NCBI GenBank assembly: GCA_001512485.1
Contig: LFRV01000095.1
Coordinates: forward strand, 1-64,000
Direction: 5' to 3'
Length of the DNA stretch: 64,000 bases
From: Clostridiales bacterium DTU069
GTDB lineage: Bacteria; Bacillota; Clostridia; DSM-8532
Shown piece after piece: positions 48,411-58,434 of this stretch. Both the position numbers and the translations under genes were made by a program. Within the stretch, counting starts at the first letter, position 1; every line of letters starts with the position of its first letter. The notes beneath the pieces are model-generated. The model worked only from the letters and a program-made list of their open reading frames with translations, did no database searches and was not told where the DNA came from.

Positions 48411-48617
48411 ATGACCATTCCTTTCGGCGAGAAACTTATACTGTACAGCTTGCGATATGCAGCTTAAACACAGATTTCATCCTGACAATATCCGGCATAA
48501 TAACAAGCAGCGGAAAATCCGAAAAAACATACGGTTTATATTTATTTAAGATTTTATCACAATAATAATAACGGTAAATATCAGCACAATGAACGAAAAA
48601 TGAGAATAAATTTTGGA

Positions 48618-50021
48618 TTATTTCTTTTTACCGGTAAGGCCGTTTACAATATCTTTAAAATGATTGCCCTTTTCCATAAAGTTTGCATACATGTCAAAAC
48701 TGGCGCTGGCAGGGGATAAAAGCACAATACCTCCGTTGCCGGCTAACAAAAAAGCTTCCGTTACCGCGGCTTCCATTTCGGAAATGCGTATTATCGGCAC
48801 AGGTTCAGCGCCAACCATTTCTATGTATTTCCTGTACGCCTGTTCAATTTTTTGTGCAGTATCGCCCATTAATACCAGGGCACTTGCATGATTGTGCAAA
48901 ACCTCTCCCATTTCGTCATAGGAAAGGTTTTTATCATATCCTCCGGCAATAAGGACGACTTTACGGTTAAATGCTTTCAGGCTCGCAATCGTACGTGTCG
49001 GGCTTGTTCCGATTGAATTATTGTAGAACGAAACGCCGTCCACTTCCCTGACAAACTCAATTCGGTGTTCGACACCCTTAAATGTCTGCGCTACATACCT
49101 GATTGTATTTATGCTCACTTCGGGCATTACCGCGGAAACGGCGGCCATTATGTTCTCCACATTATGCATTCCCGGCAGCTTTATTTTTTCTATAGGAAGT
49201 ATATCAACCTCGGACGTATCCCTGTAAACAATACGGCTGTTTCTTAAAAAAGCCCCGCAAATTACTTCCTCCCTGCTGCTGAACAGCACCGGTTTGCCCG
49301 GGACTTCGGACAGAAAACCCGCGGTTACCGGGTTATCCGCGTTCAATACAACCCTTCCTGTTGAAGTTTGGTATCTGAATATGTTTTTCTTTGCATCGAT
49401 GTATTCTCCCATGGATTTATGCACATCAAGATGGTTTGGCGTAATATTTGTTATAACGGCGACATGAGGACTGTTTTTCATCGTATGGAGTTGAAAGCTC
49501 GAAAGCTCGAGGACAACCCTGTCATCAGGCTTTATTCCGCCCAGCTTCTCAAAAAGAGGAGTTCCGATATTACCGCCTAGATAACAGCTGTACCCCTGTT
49601 TTTCGAGCATATTGAATATTAATGAAGAAGTGGTGGTTTTCCCGTCGCTTCCCGTAACGCCGTAAATTTTAGCAGGGCAAAGCTTAACAAATACCTCTAT
49701 TTCCGAGGTCAGTTCCGCCCCTTCATGCAAAGCCGTTGTAATCTGCGGAAGATCAAACCGCATCCCCGGCGTACGGAAAATAATATCGAATCCTTTAAGG
49801 TTGTCAAGGTAATTTTCGCCAAGCGAGAAACGTATTCCCCGTTTTATATAGTCCGGCAGTATGTCGGATAACTCTTCTTCCTTCTTTTTGTCAAATACCG
49901 TAACAAACGCTCCCCAATCGGTTAACGTACCGGCCAGCGGCCTGTTACTGATGCCAAAGCCAAGAACCGCCACCTGTTTGCCTTTAATCTCTTTTTTAAA
50001 TGATTCCAACGCCAGGTTCAA
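48618..50021 (-). CDS. murD: UDP-N-acetylmuramoyl-L-alanine--D-glutamate ligase
   Basis: VAVLGFGISNRPLAGTL, YGVTGSDGKTTTSSLI, LGGNIGTPLF, LELSSFQLH, ITPNHLDVH. Confidence 0.95.
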   Translation of the reverse strand: MNLALESFKKEIKGKQVAVLGFGISNRPLAGTLTDWGAFVTVFDKKKEEELSDILPDYIKRGIRFSLGENYLDNLKGFDIIFRTPGMRFDLPQITTALHEGAELTSEIEVFVKLCPAKIYGVTGSDGKTTTSSLIFNMLEKQGYSCYLGGNIGTPLFEKLGGIKPDDRVVLELSSFQLHTMKNSPHVAVITNITPNHLDVHKSMGEYIDAKKNIFRYQTSTGRVVLNADNPVTAGFLSEVPGKPVLFSSREEVICGAFLRNSRIVYRDTSEVDILPIEKIKLPGMHNVENIMAAVSAVMPEVSINTIRYVAQTFKGVEHRIEFVREVDGVSFYNNSIGTSPTRTIASLKAFNRKVVLIAGGYDKNLSYDEMGEVLHNHASALVLMGDTAQKIEQAYRKYIEMVGAEPVPIIRISEMEAAVTEAFLLAGNGGIVLLSPASASFDMYANFMEKGNHFKDIVNGLTGKKK

Positions 50022-50035
50022 AGTATTTCCACCTT

Positions 50036-50203
50036 TCAGTCAACATACCTTTTTTTCATTCTTGCTCTTCTGATAATAAGCCCTACAAGAAATCTTAACG
50101 CCAGCAGAGCAAGAATAATGACAGCCCGCGGATCGAGACGGTCGGACAATTCCTTTAAATAATCCATTATCCCTTTTAGGCTTTTACCAGGAATATCAGC
50201 CAT
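50036..50203 (-). CDS. Small single-pass membrane protein, 55 aa
   Basis: MADIPGKSLKGIMDYLKELSDRLDPRAVIILALLALRFLVGLIIRRARMKKRYVD with GGAGGGG RBS; below the ORF-track cutoff. Confidence 0.65.
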   Translation of the reverse strand: MADIPGKSLKGIMDYLKELSDRLDPRAVIILALLALRFLVGLIIRRARMKKRYVD

Positions 50204-50445
50204 TCAAAACCCCTCCATACCAACTATAATATAATAGCCCGCATAATTTAATATTACCATATTAACCAGTGCAGCGAAATCAAAGCCAAAAAATTTTTCT
50301 TGTTTTCCGTGGACACTGATTCTTGGGATCGGGTCTGAATTTTTACTTATAACGGCAGGATTATTTTTAATAGGAATAAACACATAATAAGCTGTAGGAT
50401 TTATATTTCTGTATAAAAATTGATTGGATAGGTATTTAATTATGC

Positions 50446-50473
50446 AAAAAACCCGCTGAAACAGCGGGTTTTC
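50446..50473 (-). terminator. Rho-independent terminator downstream of tRNA-Leu
   Basis: Minus strand AACCCGCTGTTTCAGCGGGTTTTTTGC. Confidence 0.85.
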
Positions 50474-50481
50474 GGACAACC

Positions 50482-50569
50482 TGGTGCGAAAGGCGGGATT
50501 TGAACCCGCACGTGCGTAATGCACACTAGATCCTGAATCTAGCGAGTCTGCCAATTCCACCACTTTCGC
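50482..50569 (-). tRNA. tRNA-Leu (CAG)
   Basis: Minus strand GCGAAAGTGGTGGAATTGGCAGACTCGCTAGATTCAGGATCTAGTGTGCATTACGCACGTGCGGGTTCAAATCCCGCCTTTCGCACCA: acceptor stem, long variable arm, GGTTCAAATCC T-arm, anticodon loop TTCAGGA, encoded CCA. Confidence 0.96.
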
Positions 50570-50642
50570 ACGTTACTTTTACGACAATGTTAATTATAAA
50601 GTGGCGGCATGAGTTTGTCAATAGAAAAAGTCGCGGAACGGT

Positions 50643-53393
50643 TTACCAAATGCACTCAAAGTGATACTCCCCCGATCCTGTTTCAAAGCAGATGTAACCA
50701 TCCTCCTCTATAGCCTTTGCTACCCCTGCAGCATTACCAGTAAACTTACCCTCCTGCCAGAGGCTCCTGCCACCCTCTTTTATAATGAATTTACCTTTCG
50801 CATCACCGGGCACAGGAACGCATATCTTTGCTGTACTGTTACACGGAACAGCGACCTCCATATTAAGCGCCTTGTCATTTCTTTTCCATCTTGATAAAAC
50901 AACACCCAACATTGTTTTTACAGAACCTTCAGCAAAATCAAGTCCATCAGGCATATACGGCTTAATGGTAAACTTGCTGAACCCTGGCCCTTCTTCATTT
51001 ACATTAATGCCTGCCAGGTATTTGTAGAACCATGCACCCACTGAACCATACATGGGATGATTATGAGAAGCCATTTCGATAAGCTTGCCCCCCGTAACGT
51101 ATTCCCATCTTTCCCAAATGGTCGTCGCGCCTTTAGAAATCATATATCCCCAACTTGGGTAAGTTGTTTGTGTTACAAGTGCATATGCTACATCGACACG
51201 GCCCATTTCGGTAAGCACTTCAATGATGTACTTCGTACAGAGATTTCCTGTTGTAATATGGGTATCATTTTTTACGATATCATTGATTAAATTGTCTAAT
51301 ACAGCCTGCTTATTTTCCTCCGGAACAATGCCAAGATATAACGGGAATACATTGGAAGCCTGGTTTCCCGGGCCATAGTTATTTGTATCCCTGTCAAAGA
51401 ACGTATTGTTCATCGCTTCTTTTATTTTATCTGCAAGTTCTTCATATTCTACTGCTTCCTCTGCCCTGCCCAATACTTTTGCAAACTTTGCCATAAGCAC
51501 TGCATTATAATAATAGTAGCCTGTAGATATCAAAGCACCCGGAGTTATGGCGGAAATTGCGCTGGCACCTACACTTCCCTCAATTGCCTGGGCAAAAGGA
51601 GGAGCCCAGTCACCTATCCTACTATAGTTAATTATGTAATCCTCTCCTGCAAGGCCGCTCATGTAGGACACCCATTTCTTCATATTTTCATAGTGTGTTT
51701 CAATGACTTTTATATCCCCATAGTGCAGATACATAAGCCATGGAAAGATTAAATAACTGCTAGCAACAGGGTCGGCGGGCCTTCCACCGTAACGGATGAA
51801 AGGAGCTACATCTGTAATTGCGCCGGTTTTTTCGCCCTGAGCATCCGTTATGTCATCCATCCATTTTGAATATAACCGGGCAAGGTTAAAGTTAAATACT
51901 GCCTCTTCTGCCCTTACCGTCATATCATTGAGCCATCCTAACCGCTCATCCCTTTGGGGACAGTCGGTAGGTACACTGTGCAGGTTATTGGATTCCGTCC
52001 ATACTACATTCCTGTGAATTTGGTTTACAAGCGTATTACTGCAGGAAAAAGAACCAATGGGCTCAACAGATGACCGTACAACCCTTCCTGTAATAGTGTT
52101 AATATCCGGTTCGCCCGGGAAGCCTTCAAGCTGTACATAACGGAAACCATGGTAGGTAAACCTTGGCTCATAAACTTCCACGCCTTCACCTTTTAGTATA
52201 TATGTATCCAATTGGCGGGCAGTCCTTAAGTTTTCACGGTTCACAGTACCATCTTCGTAAAGAACCTCTGCAAACTTCATTGTAACTACAGTACCACGGT
52301 CACCTTTGACTCTAATCTTTGCCCAGCCTGCAAAATTCTGACCCATGTCATAGACATAAATTCCAGGAGCAGGATTTGTAACACGGATAGGCTTTATGTC
52401 ACTGATTACTTTAATTGGTTCCAGCGCCTGTGCCCTTAGTTCTCCTCCCGGCCCCTCAACAATCAAAGGAAGATCCCAGCTGCCCTGATCTTTTCCATTC
52501 ATATCGAAACCGGCCATATCCCAACCTGTCTTTTCGAGCCTCGCATCATAAGTCTCTCCGTTGTAAATACTGTTTTGCACTATAGGGCTGTCGGAAGAAG
52601 CATACCAGCCGGATCTCCTGTCACTTACAATGATTTCTTCCTCCCCATCTGCATAGTTTATGTGCAGTTGGAGAAGCATCTGCGGGATGCACTTGCTCCG
52701 CTCCTCTGTCTCAGAAAAACAGTGCCAGCCATTCCCAAGAATAACTCCTATTGCATTCATACCAATCTTTAGATTATTTGTTACATCATAGGTAGAATAC
52801 AGTACCCTTTTTGTGTAGTCTGTCCACCCAGGGTCCAAAACATGGTCTCCTACTTTATTTCCATTTATGCGTAGTTCATAATATCCAAGGCCTGTTATAT
52901 ATGCCCTGGCCTGAGTAATCTCTCTATCAATCCTGAATTCCCGGCGGAACATGCAAGACCCGGGTTTTGTAATTAAACATGCAATCCACTGGGCTTTCCA
53001 TTCACTTGCGTCTAAAAAGGCGGTCTCGAACTTAGCAGCTTTACTGTAGCAGCTTACATTTCCTTCTTCATCCCATATGCGAACTTTCCACCAATAGCAT
53101 TTTCGGTTCTCCAGAGGCTTCCCTCCATATACAACACCTATGGAAATGCCTGACTCGACCTTGCCGCTGTCCCACATTTCGCCAATATCCTGTTCCAGCA
53201 TTTCAAGGCTTTTCGCAACAAGAATTTGATACGAGGTTTGTTTCATACCTCTTCTGTTACAAACAGTCTTCCATGAAAACCTTGGTTTTGCGATATCAAT
53301 GCCAAGGGGATCCGTTGCGTACTCGCACATGAGATCTACCGGCACACATTCATTAATTACTGTACTTTCACAATTCTTCAAACAGTCCGTCAT
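50643..53393 (-). CDS. Alpha-L-rhamnosidase (GH78)
   Basis: Bacterial rhamnosidase architecture: PRFSWKT..., DQRDE-type motif (SVPTDCPQRDERLGWLNDM), ATTIWERWEYV, SHNHPMYGSVGAWFYKYLAGI; no obvious signal peptide. Confidence 0.93.
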   Translation of the reverse strand: MTDCLKNCESTVINECVPVDLMCEYATDPLGIDIAKPRFSWKTVCNRRGMKQTSYQILVAKSLEMLEQDIGEMWDSGKVESGISIGVVYGGKPLENRKCYWWKVRIWDEEGNVSCYSKAAKFETAFLDASEWKAQWIACLITKPGSCMFRREFRIDREITQARAYITGLGYYELRINGNKVGDHVLDPGWTDYTKRVLYSTYDVTNNLKIGMNAIGVILGNGWHCFSETEERSKCIPQMLLQLHINYADGEEEIIVSDRRSGWYASSDSPIVQNSIYNGETYDARLEKTGWDMAGFDMNGKDQGSWDLPLIVEGPGGELRAQALEPIKVISDIKPIRVTNPAPGIYVYDMGQNFAGWAKIRVKGDRGTVVTMKFAEVLYEDGTVNRENLRTARQLDTYILKGEGVEVYEPRFTYHGFRYVQLEGFPGEPDINTITGRVVRSSVEPIGSFSCSNTLVNQIHRNVVWTESNNLHSVPTDCPQRDERLGWLNDMTVRAEEAVFNFNLARLYSKWMDDITDAQGEKTGAITDVAPFIRYGGRPADPVASSYLIFPWLMYLHYGDIKVIETHYENMKKWVSYMSGLAGEDYIINYSRIGDWAPPFAQAIEGSVGASAISAITPGALISTGYYYYNAVLMAKFAKVLGRAEEAVEYEELADKIKEAMNNTFFDRDTNNYGPGNQASNVFPLYLGIVPEENKQAVLDNLINDIVKNDTHITTGNLCTKYIIEVLTEMGRVDVAYALVTQTTYPSWGYMISKGATTIWERWEYVTGGKLIEMASHNHPMYGSVGAWFYKYLAGINVNEEGPGFSKFTIKPYMPDGLDFAEGSVKTMLGVVLSRWKRNDKALNMEVAVPCNSTAKICVPVPGDAKGKFIIKEGGRSLWQEGKFTGNAAGVAKAIEEDGYICFETGSGEYHFECIW

Positions 53394-53586
53394 AATGATT
53401 CTCCTTACAGCGCTACTGCTTTTGAAAATCCGTAAGCTAATAGATTTTCAAATTTCCTTTAAGTTAAATATATAAAACTTCAACAGAATTTACAATACTG
53501 GCAGCGTTATTTGATGGAGTCATATGTGTAACCATTTGCCGTTCACGCAATATGATATATTAACGAGTATTGTGCATGGTGGTAAT

Positions 53587-54858
53587 ATGGAAACCCTGAT
53601 GTTGAATTCGCGCGGTCCTTACGTGAAACTAATCCAGAGCCTGCTTGCGAGGATTAGATACAATCCCGGCTCGGTGGACGGCATTTTCGGTCCGCAGACA
53701 CAGCGTGCCGTAATTAATTTTCAAAGAGATAACGGACTCACCCCCGACGGTATTGTTGGTCCAAGAACATGGAGTTATTTTCAAAGGTTCCTGCTCGGAT
53801 ACGATACATATACGATACAGCCCGGCGACACGTTATATGCTCTTGCGCGGAGGTATTACACGACGGTAAACGCGATCCTGACCGCAAATCCCGGGATAAA
53901 CCCGTTGTACCTGCGAGTCGGGCAGAGGATAATAATCCCGTACGGAATTGATGTTGTCTTTACCGATATAGATTATACATACGAGATAATGGAAATGGAC
54001 ATTGAAGGCCTTCAAGCGAGATACCCGTTTATTGAAACGGGAGTTGCCGGAAGAAGCGTTCTCGGCAAAAATTTATATTACATCCGCCTTGGTACGGGGC
54101 CTGTCCAGGTTCATTACAACGGCGCGCATCATTCCCTCGAATGGATCACTTCGCCGCTTCTTATGAAATTCATTGAAAACTTCTGCCGCGCTTATGCCGC
54201 AGGCACAAGCATACGCGGCTATAATATCCGTCAAATCTGGAACAGCAGCAGTATATATATCATACCGATGGTTAACCCGGACGGCGTGAATCTTGTCCTT
54301 GAAGGACTTAAACCCGACAACCCGTATTATAACCAGCTTCTTCAATGGAACGATACGGGGCTTCCGTTTTCACAGGTATGGCAGGCTAATATCAGGGGAG
54401 TGGATTTAAACCGCAACTACCCGGCAAGCTGGGAAGAAGCTAAAGCCCAGGAGCCGTCACTCGGAATAACCGGCCCGGGACCGACGCGCTTCGGCGGACC
54501 ATTTCCTTTATCCGAACCCGAAACGCAGGCAATGGTAGACTTTACGCGCCGGCATAATTTCAAGCTCGTGATTGCATACCATACCCAGGGTGAGGTTATT
54601 TACTGGCTTTATAAAAACATGTTTGTCCCGCGGGCGCAGCAGATCGGTGAAATATTTGCAAGGGCAAGCGGTTACGCGCTCTCGGCAACACCTTATGAAG
54701 CGGCATATGCGGGTTACAAGGACTGGTTCATTGAAGAGTTTACGCGCCCCGGATACACAATTGAAGCAGGCCTTGGAAGAAACCCGCTTCCGATATCGCA
54801 GTTTGACACGATTTATAATGACAATGAGGAAATAATGCTTCTTGCGCCAATTATTTAA
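53587..54858 (+). CDS. M14-family metallopeptidase with peptidoglycan-binding and LysM domains (gamma-D-glutamyl-meso-DAP peptidase-like)
   Basis: N-terminal PG_binding_1 ([54 protein letters not shown]), LysM ([32 protein letters not shown]), M14 zinc motifs ([20 protein letters not shown]). Confidence 0.93.
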   Translation: METLMLNSRGPYVKLIQSLLARIRYNPGSVDGIFGPQTQRAVINFQRDNGLTPDGIVGPRTWSYFQRFLLGYDTYTIQPGDTLYALARRYYTTVNAILTANPGINPLYLRVGQRIIIPYGIDVVFTDIDYTYEIMEMDIEGLQARYPFIETGVAGRSVLGKNLYYIRLGTGPVQVHYNGAHHSLEWITSPLLMKFIENFCRAYAAGTSIRGYNIRQIWNSSSIYIIPMVNPDGVNLVLEGLKPDNPYYNQLLQWNDTGLPFSQVWQANIRGVDLNRNYPASWEEAKAQEPSLGITGPGPTRFGGPFPLSEPETQAMVDFTRRHNFKLVIAYHTQGEVIYWLYKNMFVPRAQQIGEIFARASGYALSATPYEAAYAGYKDWFIEEFTRPGYTIEAGLGRNPLPISQFDTIYNDNEEIMLLAPII

Positions 54859-54873
54859 CCGGATTTCTCTAAC

Positions 54874-55668
54874 CTATTCAATGTTTTTAACTTTTTGATA
54901 AAAGAATGTTTGAATAGGTTTTAATCCATACTTTATCGAACCGATAATCTGCTCCGTGCTGCCGAGGAAGAGTATGCCCCCATGTACAAGCGAACGGTTG
55001 AAAGCTTTATATATATTGACTTTTGCTTCCTCAGTAAAATATATCAATACATTTCTGCATACAATCAAATCCATATTCTGGGGGTAATCATACTCGAGCA
55101 GGTTTAGCTGGCTGAAATTGACGCAGTTTTTTACTTCGTCTATTATCTTGTATGAGTTGTCGCCAATCTTTTTAAAATACTTTTTCAAAAACTCATCAGG
55201 CAGATCCTTTATGCTTCTATCAGAATATATGCCCTGTTTTGCTTTTTCAATCGCGCTCATATCAATATCCGTAGCTATTATCCGGATCTTTGACAGCGGC
55301 AGGTATTTGCTTAATATCATTACAATAGTGTAAGGCTCATCCCCGGTTGAACAAGCCGAACTCCATATTTTAACGTTCTGAAGATCCCCTTTCAATTTTT
55401 CAAGCATTGGGATCATACTCTTTTCAAACAATTCCCACTGAGTCGGGTTCCTGTAGAACTCCGAAACATTTATCGTCAAATAGTTTATAAATGAATTGTA
55501 CAACTCCTTGTCGTTTTGCATCGCAAAAAAAAACGACATAAACCTGCTGTGCCCGTTTCTTTCGACAAGAGATGTTATCCGTCGCTTCATCTGTTTTTCC
55601 TTGTAAAGGTTCAAGTCAATTCCTGACTGTTTATAAAAAGCATTTTTAAACTCTTCATAATCGGTCAT
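54874..55668 (-). CDS. cheR: CheR-type protein-glutamate O-methyltransferase
   Basis: WSSACSTGDEPYTIVMIL, RIIATDIDMSAIEKAKQGIY, DLIVCRNVLIYFTEEAK; start set at MTDYEEF. Confidence 0.93.
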   Translation of the reverse strand: MTDYEEFKNAFYKQSGIDLNLYKEKQMKRRITSLVERNGHSRFMSFFFAMQNDKELYNSFINYLTINVSEFYRNPTQWELFEKSMIPMLEKLKGDLQNVKIWSSACSTGDEPYTIVMILSKYLPLSKIRIIATDIDMSAIEKAKQGIYSDRSIKDLPDEFLKKYFKKIGDNSYKIIDEVKNCVNFSQLNLLEYDYPQNMDLIVCRNVLIYFTEEAKVNIYKAFNRSLVHGGILFLGSTEQIIGSIKYGLKPIQTFFYQKVKNIE

Positions 55669-55730
55669 TTCTATCACCTGTTCAAACCTAAGCAAACAAA
55701 CTTATTTAGCTGCAAAAAAACGCATAAACC

Positions 55731-55762
55731 AACAAGACCGGCTGTAACCGGTCTTGTTAATT
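55731..55762 (-). terminator. Putative terminator downstream of ispH-S1
   Basis: Minus strand AACAAGACCGGttacagCCGGTCTTGTT hairpin; T-run imperfect. Confidence 0.55.
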
Positions 55763-55778
55763 ATATCGGCAAATTATT

Positions 55779-57806
55779 TTATTCCTTTATCATGTCTCCG
55801 ATAGTGGTTTTCATCTCTTCGACATGCTCACTGGGAACATCTGCCTCTTCAGCCGGTGCTTCTGGTTCGTCTTCACGGACGGGATCAATCGGCTCCACAT
55901 CCCGTATGCTTAAACTTATTTTCTTTAGATCCGGGTTTACCTCAAGAACTTTCATCTTAACTTCCTGTCCTATCGATAAAACCTCATCCGGCTTTCCAAG
56001 ACGGACATTTGATATTTGAGATATGTGAACCAGTCCTTCGACACCATCCTCAAGCTCGACAAACGCACCGAAAGGCACAAGACGCACTATTTTCCCCGTT
56101 ACCTCGTCGCCTACGGTATACTTTTCTTCAATATTGAACCACGGGTTATCTTCCGCTTTTCTGTAACCGAGGGATACTTTCTGTTTTTCCCTGTCAAAGC
56201 CAAGTATTCTTACGGTTACAGTCTGCCCGATTTTTAGTACATCGGAAGGCTTATTTATTTTCTTCCAGGACAATTCGGAAACGTGAATTAACCCGTCAAC
56301 AACGCCGAGGTCGACAAAAGCCCCGAAATTGGTAAGGCTCTTAACCTTTCCTGTATACTCCTGTCCTACATCAACACTGTTCCAGAATTCTTCCAACTTA
56401 GCTTCCTTTTCTTTTTCAATGACATTTCTGCACGAGCCTACAACGCGTCTTTTATTTTTGCTCATTTCCACAACTTCGAATTTTACTTTTTTATTAAGAT
56501 ATTCGTTGAGGTCTTTTACATAACGGTCACTTATCTGCGAAGCCGGAATGAAAACGCGAATTCCCTTATAATTTGCAACAACGCCGCCGTTTACAACTTC
56601 TCTTACCGTTGCTTCAAGAGGGGTTTTATTGTTGAAAGCCTGATCGATATCTTCCATACCTTTTATTGAATCGACGCGTTTCTTCGACAGAGATACATTT
56701 CCCTCTCCGTCGTTTACTTTTATAACATAAACAAGGATTTCGTCTCCTTCCTTTAAATCTCTTTCAGGATCAAAATCGGGATCCTCTAAAAATTCTTCCA
56801 TTGAAATGGTCCCGTCGGCTTTATATCCCAGATCGACAAAAACTTCGCTGGTATTGTAACCGATAATACGCCCTTTTACAACTTCACCTGCCCGTATGCT
56901 GTTTACCTCCGTCTCTTCGAAAGCCTTTTCGAAAGAAATCTCATTTTCTGTCTCCTGTTTGTTGTTTAAAATTTCTTCCATCGTTTTGATAACCTCCTTG
57001 ATTACCCAGTCCGGTGTTGAAGCACCTGCAGTAATCCCAAATGTGTTTATATTATTATTCAGCGGCGGTATATCCGCCGCAATTTCAACTTTATACGTGC
57101 ACTGACAATTTTCGGAGCATATTTCAAACAGCTTTTGGGTATTTGAACTGTTTTTGCCTCCAATAACAATCATTACGTCGGATTCTCTTGATATTTCAAG
57201 GGCTTCACGCTGGCGTTTCTCGGTTGCATTACATATTGTATCAGATTTTATTGCATTTGCAAACTTTTTCTTTATCAAATCGCATATTTCACCGTATTTT
57301 TCAGGCTTCATCGTCGTTTGGGCTACAACAAACACACATTTGTCAGTATCGGGCAAGAGTTCGACTTCTTCAGGTTCCGATACGACAAAAGCTTCGTTTC
57401 CGCACCATCCGTTAATGCCGATAACTTCAGGATGCGTTCTGTCTCCAACTATAATAATACGGCATCCTTCATTATATTTTTCCCTGACCAGATTGTGTAT
57501 TCTTTTGACATATGGGCAGGTCGCGTCGTGTATCACAACGTCTCTGCTTTTTAATTCGTTATAAAGATCTTCCCCTATTCCATGAGCTCTTATAACAACA
57601 TGATCACCCGGCTCAAGCTGATCGGGGGATTGAACGCTAAATGCGCCCTCTTCAGCCAGGGCATCCGATACCTGACGGTTATGTATAAGTTCGCCATATA
57701 TGCGGGTTCTGCCCGGATTTTCTTTTAACACCCGAAACGCCGTCTGTACGGCATTGGCAACACCGAAACAAAAACCCGCAGTCTTTGCCAAAATTATTTT
57801 AGCCAT
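55779..57806 (-). CDS. ispH: Fusion of 4-hydroxy-3-methylbut-2-enyl diphosphate reductase (IspH) and S1 RNA-binding domains
   Basis: N-terminal IspH (AKTAGFCFGVANAV, GELIHNRQV, RAHGIG, DATCPYVKRIH, AGASTPDWVIKEVI), then repeated S1 domains (GAFVDLGVVDGLIHVSELSWKKI; GAFVELEDGVEGLVHISQIS). Confidence 0.95.
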   Translation of the reverse strand: MAKIILAKTAGFCFGVANAVQTAFRVLKENPGRTRIYGELIHNRQVSDALAEEGAFSVQSPDQLEPGDHVVIRAHGIGEDLYNELKSRDVVIHDATCPYVKRIHNLVREKYNEGCRIIIVGDRTHPEVIGINGWCGNEAFVVSEPEEVELLPDTDKCVFVVAQTTMKPEKYGEICDLIKKKFANAIKSDTICNATEKRQREALEISRESDVMIVIGGKNSSNTQKLFEICSENCQCTYKVEIAADIPPLNNNINTFGITAGASTPDWVIKEVIKTMEEILNNKQETENEISFEKAFEETEVNSIRAGEVVKGRIIGYNTSEVFVDLGYKADGTISMEEFLEDPDFDPERDLKEGDEILVYVIKVNDGEGNVSLSKKRVDSIKGMEDIDQAFNNKTPLEATVREVVNGGVVANYKGIRVFIPASQISDRYVKDLNEYLNKKVKFEVVEMSKNKRRVVGSCRNVIEKEKEAKLEEFWNSVDVGQEYTGKVKSLTNFGAFVDLGVVDGLIHVSELSWKKINKPSDVLKIGQTVTVRILGFDREKQKVSLGYRKAEDNPWFNIEEKYTVGDEVTGKIVRLVPFGAFVELEDGVEGLVHISQISNVRLGKPDEVLSIGQEVKMKVLEVNPDLKKISLSIRDVEPIDPVREDEPEAPAEEADVPSEHVEEMKTTIGDMIKE

Positions 57807-57837
57807 ATATAATATTTCCTCTCCGGAAATAATGAGA

Positions 57838-58434
57838 CTAATTCGCCTGTTCTATGCTTTTATCCAATGAGTATATCCTATCCATCAAATCCTGCGCAAG
57901 CGCGTCCATTTCCTGCTTGGAAACCTTGCCGCTGCCTGCTGCGGGATAATAGGGCTTGCCGTAAAATACACGCAGTTTTGAAAAAAGCCTGTAGTTTCCA
58001 AAAATCCCGACAGGAACAATCGGCACCCCGGATTCTATCGAAAACAATATCGCCCCGTTCTTCGGCCTTTGCTTTTTTTTGCTTACATTTCTTCTGCGCC
58101 CTTCGGGGAAAATACCGACCACTTTGCCCTCATTAAGCAGTTTCAGTGTGGTTTTTGCCGCGTATAAATCTCCACGGCCTCTGTTTACCGGGTAAGCGCC
58201 GAGATTTTTTATAATAATATTAAGCAAAGGGATTTTAAACAGTTCCTGTTTCGCCATGAAATGAATCCTGTGCGGTACTCTCGGGCCAAACAAAAACATA
58301 TCAAGCATGCTGATATGGTTCGAGCAAATGATAAATGGACCCTGTGCCGGAATATTCTCAATACCGTGAAAAGAGACCCTGTAAAATATGCGGAAAAAAA
58401 CCCTGCTTAACCAGGCTGCAAACCTATATAGCAT
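57838..58434 (-). CDS. plsC: 1-acyl-sn-glycerol-3-phosphate acyltransferase
   Basis: CSNHISMLDMFLFG (NHX4D) and FPEGRRRNVSKKKQRPKNGAILFS. Confidence 0.9.
   Translation of the reverse strand: MLYRFAAWLSRVFFRIFYRVSFHGIENIPAQGPFIICSNHISMLDMFLFGPRVPHRIHFMAKQELFKIPLLNIIIKNLGAYPVNRGRGDLYAAKTTLKLLNEGKVVGIFPEGRRRNVSKKKQRPKNGAILFSIESGVPIVPVGIFGNYRLFSKLRVFYGKPYYPAAGSGKVSKQEMDALAQDLMDRIYSLDKSIEQAN

Noticed and set aside
50204-50563. 119-aa ORF MVELADSLDSGSSVHYARAGSNPAFRTRLSENPLF...
   Set aside because: It reads through the tRNA-Leu gene and its terminator; the peptide is a typical tRNA-derived spurious ORF.
50482-53393. Genomic island integrated at tRNA-Leu
   Set aside because: No integrase, no direct repeat of the tRNA 3' end found nearby, and the rhamnosidase lies on the 5' side of the tRNA rather than at its 3' end.
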